NCBI GenBank assembly: GCA_018715285.1
Contig: DVLW01000134.1
Span: forward strand, 1 to 7,757
Source: Candidatus Faecivivens stercoripullorum
GTDB lineage: Bacteria; Bacillota; Clostridia; Oscillospirales; Ruminococcaceae
Direction of reading: 5' to 3'
Length of the DNA stretch: 7,757 nt
Under the pieces are notes generated by a model, which saw only the letters and a list, made by a program, of their open reading frames with translations, was not told the DNA's origin and made no database searches. Position numbers and translations under genes: made by a program. This document shows, one piece after another, positions 5,960-7,757 of this stretch. How positions within the stretch are numbered: position 1 is the stretch's first letter; each line of letters begins with the position of its first letter.

Positions 5960-7390
5960 TTATACTTTCAGGTCAGCGGTTTCACCGAGCAGATCGCTGT
6001 TTGCTTCCAGAATCGGTTTGACGAGGTTACCGAGGAACTCGTCCACCTGCTGAGGTGCGCGGCCGACGAAGTTAATCGGCTGCATTTCAGCGAGGATTTC
6101 CTCTTTGGTAAGACCGAAGGACGGGTCAGCACAGACGCGGTCAATCAGGTCATTTTCGCCGCCTTCTTCTTTGACAACTCTAGCGGCAGCCTGAGAGTGA
6201 ACACGCAGTTTTTCATGCAGCTGCTGACGGTCGCCGCCTTTTTTAACAGCCTGCATCATGATGTTTTCGGTTGCCATGAAGGGCAGTTCTTTCATAACGC
6301 GAGCGGTGATAACCTTCGGGTATACAACCAGATCAGCGGTGACGTTAAGCATGATATCAAGGATACCGTCAACTGCAAGGAAGCCTTCTGCAACGGCAAT
6401 ACGTTTGTTTGCAGAGTCGTCCAGCGTACGCTCAAACCACTGGGTAGCAGTAGTGAATGCCGGGTTCATCATATCGACGATGACGTATCTTGCCAGCGAG
6501 CAGATTCTTTCACTGCGCATCGGGTTGCGTTTATAGGGCATAGCAGAGGAACCGATCTGGTTCTTCTCGAAAGGTTCTTCCATCTCCTTGAAGTTCTGCA
6601 ACAGACGCAGGTCGGTTGCAAACTTGGAAGCGGACTCAGCGACACCTGCCAGAGTTGCGAGGATAGCAGCATCGATCTTTCTGGAATAGGTCTGGCCGGA
6701 AACCGGAACTACGCCGTCAAATCCCATTTCTGCGCAGATGATCTCGTCCATCTTTTTGATCTTTTCGGTATCGCCTTCAAACAGTTCCATAAACGAAGCC
6801 TGGGTACCGGTTGTGCCCTTGGAGCCGAGGAGCTTCAGGTTTTTAATCCGGTAGTCGATCTCGTCCAGATCGTACAGCAGCTCATTCATCCACAAGGTAG
6901 CGCGTTTGCCGACGGTGGTCAGCTGAGCGGGCTGAAGATGGGTATAAGCAAGGCAGGGAAGCGATTTATACTGATCTGCAAATTTTGCGAGGTTGTTCAG
7001 AACATTGATAATCTTTCTTCTGACCACCTGCAAAGCGTCACGCATGATGACAACGTCGGTATTATCGCCGACATAGCAGGAGGTAGCGCCCAGATGGATG
7101 ATACCCTTTGCATTCGGGCACTGGAGGCCGTAAGCGTAAACGTGGCTCATAACGTCATGACGGACGAGTTTTTCACGTGCTTCGGCTTCTTCGTAATTGA
7201 TATCGTCCTTATGGGCGATCAGTTCGTCGATCTGTTCCTGGGTAATCGGCAGCCCCAGCTGGTGCTCAGCTTTTGCCAGAGCAATCCACAAAAGACGCCA
7301 GGTTTTGAATTTCTTATCCTGGGAGAAAAGGTACTGCATTTCCTTGGACGCATAACGTGCGCCGAAGGGGCTTTCGTAAGTATTCCGCAT
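5960..7390 (-). CDS. purB: adenylosuccinate lyase
   Basis: Catalyses two fumarate-releasing steps of purine synthesis: SAICAR to AICAR, and adenylosuccinate to AMP. It is a cytoplasmic homotetramer of the fumarase/aspartase superfamily. The protein is 476 residues, of the longer, human-like type. The superfamily signature is GSSAMPYKRNP (280-290), with the catalytic Ser on its mobile loop. HLGATSCYVGDNTD (99-112) and YTHLQPAQ (149-156, with a conserved active-site His) are also typical. RHDVMSH (77-83) supplies further active-site residues. The ATG at 7388-7390 fits the family N-terminus (YESPFGARYASKEM) and follows AGAAAGGA on the minus strand, 8 bases away. The longer frame to 7543 runs through the promoter and was not used. 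It is the first gene of the apparent operon with the aconitase homologue and icd. Confidence 0.97.
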   Translation of the reverse strand: MRNTYESPFGARYASKEMQYLFSQDKKFKTWRLLWIALAKAEHQLGLPITQEQIDELIAHKDDINYEEAEAREKLVRHDVMSHVYAYGLQCPNAKGIIHLGATSCYVGDNTDVVIMRDALQVVRRKIINVLNNLAKFADQYKSLPCLAYTHLQPAQLTTVGKRATLWMNELLYDLDEIDYRIKNLKLLGSKGTTGTQASFMELFEGDTEKIKKMDEIICAEMGFDGVVPVSGQTYSRKIDAAILATLAGVAESASKFATDLRLLQNFKEMEEPFEKNQIGSSAMPYKRNPMRSERICSLARYVIVDMMNPAFTTATQWFERTLDDSANKRIAVAEGFLAVDGILDIMLNVTADLVVYPKVITARVMKELPFMATENIMMQAVKKGGDRQQLHEKLRVHSQAAARVVKEEGGENDLIDRVCADPSFGLTKEEILAEMQPINFVGRAPQQVDEFLGNLVKPILEANSDLLGETADLKV

Positions 7391-7467
7391 AAACGTTTTC
7401 CTTTCTGTCGCCGCGGGGCGGTTTTCATCGGCATCCTTATCAATAAAAAAGGCGGATGTTTCTTTAT

Positions 7468-7496
7468 ATTTTATCACATTTTTCCTTATAATGCAA
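7468..7496 (-). promoter_or_regulatory. sigma-A promoter of purB and the downstream operon
   Basis: On the minus strand -35 TTGCAT (7491-7496) and -10 TAAAAT (7468-7473) are 17 bases apart. A TG one base before the -10 gives an extended -10. Transcription should begin near 7461, giving a leader of about 70 nt before purB. The palindrome AACCGGTT (7504-7511) lies 7 bases upstream of the -35. I see no purine riboswitch and no convincing PurR box. Confidence 0.75.
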
Positions 7497-7503
7497 TCAT
7501 TTG

Positions 7504-7511
7504 AACCGGTT
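7504..7511. promoter_or_regulatory. AACCGGTT palindrome upstream of purB -35 (candidate regulator site)
   Basis: A perfect 8-base palindrome in the context TTGAACCGGTTGC, next to the purB promoter. The same octamer occurs at 2201-2208 in the icd-rex spacer and at 1068-1075 at the end of the glycosidase gene. A CG-centred palindrome recalls LacI-family operators. It does not fit the CcpA cre consensus well, because the flanking TG and CA are misplaced. Confidence 0.35.
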
Positions 7512-7527
7512 GCTAATGTCAGATTCT

Positions 7528-7552
7528 GTGAATTTTCATACACCGTGAATTT
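7528..7552. repeat. short direct repeat GTGAATTT, two copies
   Basis: GTGAATTT occurs at 7528-7535 and 7545-7552, 17 bases apart, upstream of the purB promoter and the nearby palindrome. It may be a pair of activator half-sites on one or two faces of the helix, or chance in AT-rich DNA. Confidence 0.25.
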
Positions 7553-7561
7553 GTATAATTT

Positions 7562-7593
7562 CTGAGAGGTAAAAACTGCTTTTTACCTCTCAG
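7562..7593. repeat. perfect 14-bp inverted repeat, 4-base loop
   Basis: CTGAGAGGTAAAAA, CTGC, TTTTTACCTCTCAG: both arms match at every position. The A and T runs sit at the loop side and the GC-rich part at the base. Neither side is followed by a T-run, so it does not look like a normal intrinsic terminator. It lies about 100 bases upstream of the purB transcription start, between this promoter and the IS end. It could be a protein-binding palindrome, an inefficient terminator for incoming transcription, or part of a small repeat family. Confidence 0.6.
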
Positions 7594-7601
7594 GGTATAT
7601 C

Positions 7602-7626
7602 AAAAAATCTCCCCGCCAAGGCTGCG
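7602..7626 (-). terminator. orphan right arm of an intrinsic terminator next to the IS end
   Basis: On the minus strand GGCGGGGAGA followed by TTTTTT has the form of the 3' arm and U-tract of a terminator. The matching TCTCCCCGCC is not present between it and the IS end at about 7627. The missing arm may have been pushed to the far side of the inserted element, outside the window. This reading is an inference from one arm only. Confidence 0.35.
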
Positions 7627-7757
7627 TGGACTGTTCCCAGATGAATAGACAGAGAAAAAAGGAACCTATCGTAGAATAGAGAAGGATTAGGCGGCCTTGC
7701 TCCGGATTTCAAAAGGAGTGAGGCCGTTTTTCAAATCAATACGCTCAAAATTGTAGA
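7627..7757 (-). mobile_element. end of an IS3-family insertion sequence, cut by the window edge
   Basis: The segment holds the transposase C-terminus and about 60 bases of non-coding end. The likely outer end begins TGGACTGTTCCC and contains ATAGACAG. This fits the TG...CA ends of IS3-family elements and the sequence type seen at many clostridial IS3 ends. The boundary at 7627 is inferred, because the other end and the target duplication are outside the window. The element is oriented so that its transposase reads towards purB. Confidence 0.65.
7687..7757 (-). CDS. IS3-family transposase (OrfB/integrase core), C-terminal 22 residues only
   Basis: The visible protein end is YNFERIDLKNGLTPFEIRSK followed by AA and a TAA stop at 7687-7689. 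The pattern YN-x-x-R-I-x-L-x-x-G-L-T-P-x-E-x-R is the typical end of IS3-group transposases, just after the last acidic residue of the DDE catalytic core. The catalytic residues and OrfA are beyond the right edge, so I cannot say whether the element is intact. The fragment is too short for a subgroup assignment. Confidence 0.85.
   Translation of the reverse strand, partial: YNFERIDLKNGLTPFEIRSKAA

Noticed and set aside
7219..7443. Overlapping minus-strand small frame, possible leader peptide of purB
   Set aside because: It overlaps purB out of frame for most of its length, and neither of its ATG codons has a good ribosome site.
6197..7504. Long + strand open frame (435 codons) opposite purB
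   Set aside because: Antisense of purB, which matches its family end to end; the frame is open because of codon bias in purB and shows no recognisable domain.
7501..7514. CcpA cre site at the AACCGGTT palindrome
   Set aside because: The central CG and AA/TT match, but the conserved TG and CA flanks are out of place.
7391..7543. Extended purB N-terminus to 7543
   Set aside because: The extension would run through the -35 and -10 elements and lacks a ribosome site; the ATG at 7388-7390 fits the family start.
7554..7559. TATAAT on the + strand as a promoter -10
   Set aside because: No acceptable -35 at 16-18 bases (AATTTT there) and no gene downstream on + before the IS.
1..7757. CRISPR array, tRNA or rRNA genes, known riboswitches
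   Set aside because: Read through on both strands: no regularly spaced repeats, no tRNA-like cloverleaf or rRNA sequence, and no riboswitch core that I recognise.

Overview
The window comes from a low-to-mid GC Gram-positive bacterium, most likely a Clostridia member of the gut type. The signs are Rex, a eukaryote-like (type II) NADP isocitrate dehydrogenase, a clostridial 'hydratase'-type aconitase homologue, a GH2 enzyme with a DUF4982 domain, strong AGGAGG-like ribosome sites, and AT-rich intergenic DNA with sigma-A promoters. I cannot name the species.

Left part, + strand (1-1406): the 3' half of a GH2 glycosidase gene runs in from the left edge. It is followed 29 bases later by a small three-helix membrane protein. 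A bidirectional intrinsic terminator then separates this pair from rex, which is transcribed towards it.

Right part, - strand (1418-7543): rex has its own good promoter. Upstream of it lies what looks like one operon read right to left: purB (adenylosuccinate lyase), an aconitase-family hydratase (acn-like) and icd. The operon has a recognisable promoter at 7468-7496 and a clear intrinsic terminator at 2215-2250 just after icd. The acn and icd products would take citrate to 2-oxoglutarate, the carbon skeleton of glutamate, with NADPH produced. purB uses aspartate-derived nitrogen in AMP and IMP synthesis. The grouping therefore looks biosynthetic rather than respiratory.

Right edge (about 7544-7757): there is no host gene here. 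A perfect 14-bp inverted repeat and an orphan terminator right arm precede the end of an IS3-family element, whose transposase C-terminus runs off the window.

I found no clearly new system. The points most worth a second look are: an aconitase homologue with unusual active-site contexts; two mutually exclusive RNA hairpins in the acn-icd spacer; a palindromic octamer found three times, always outside or at the edge of genes; and an IS end that appears to sit inside a split terminator.
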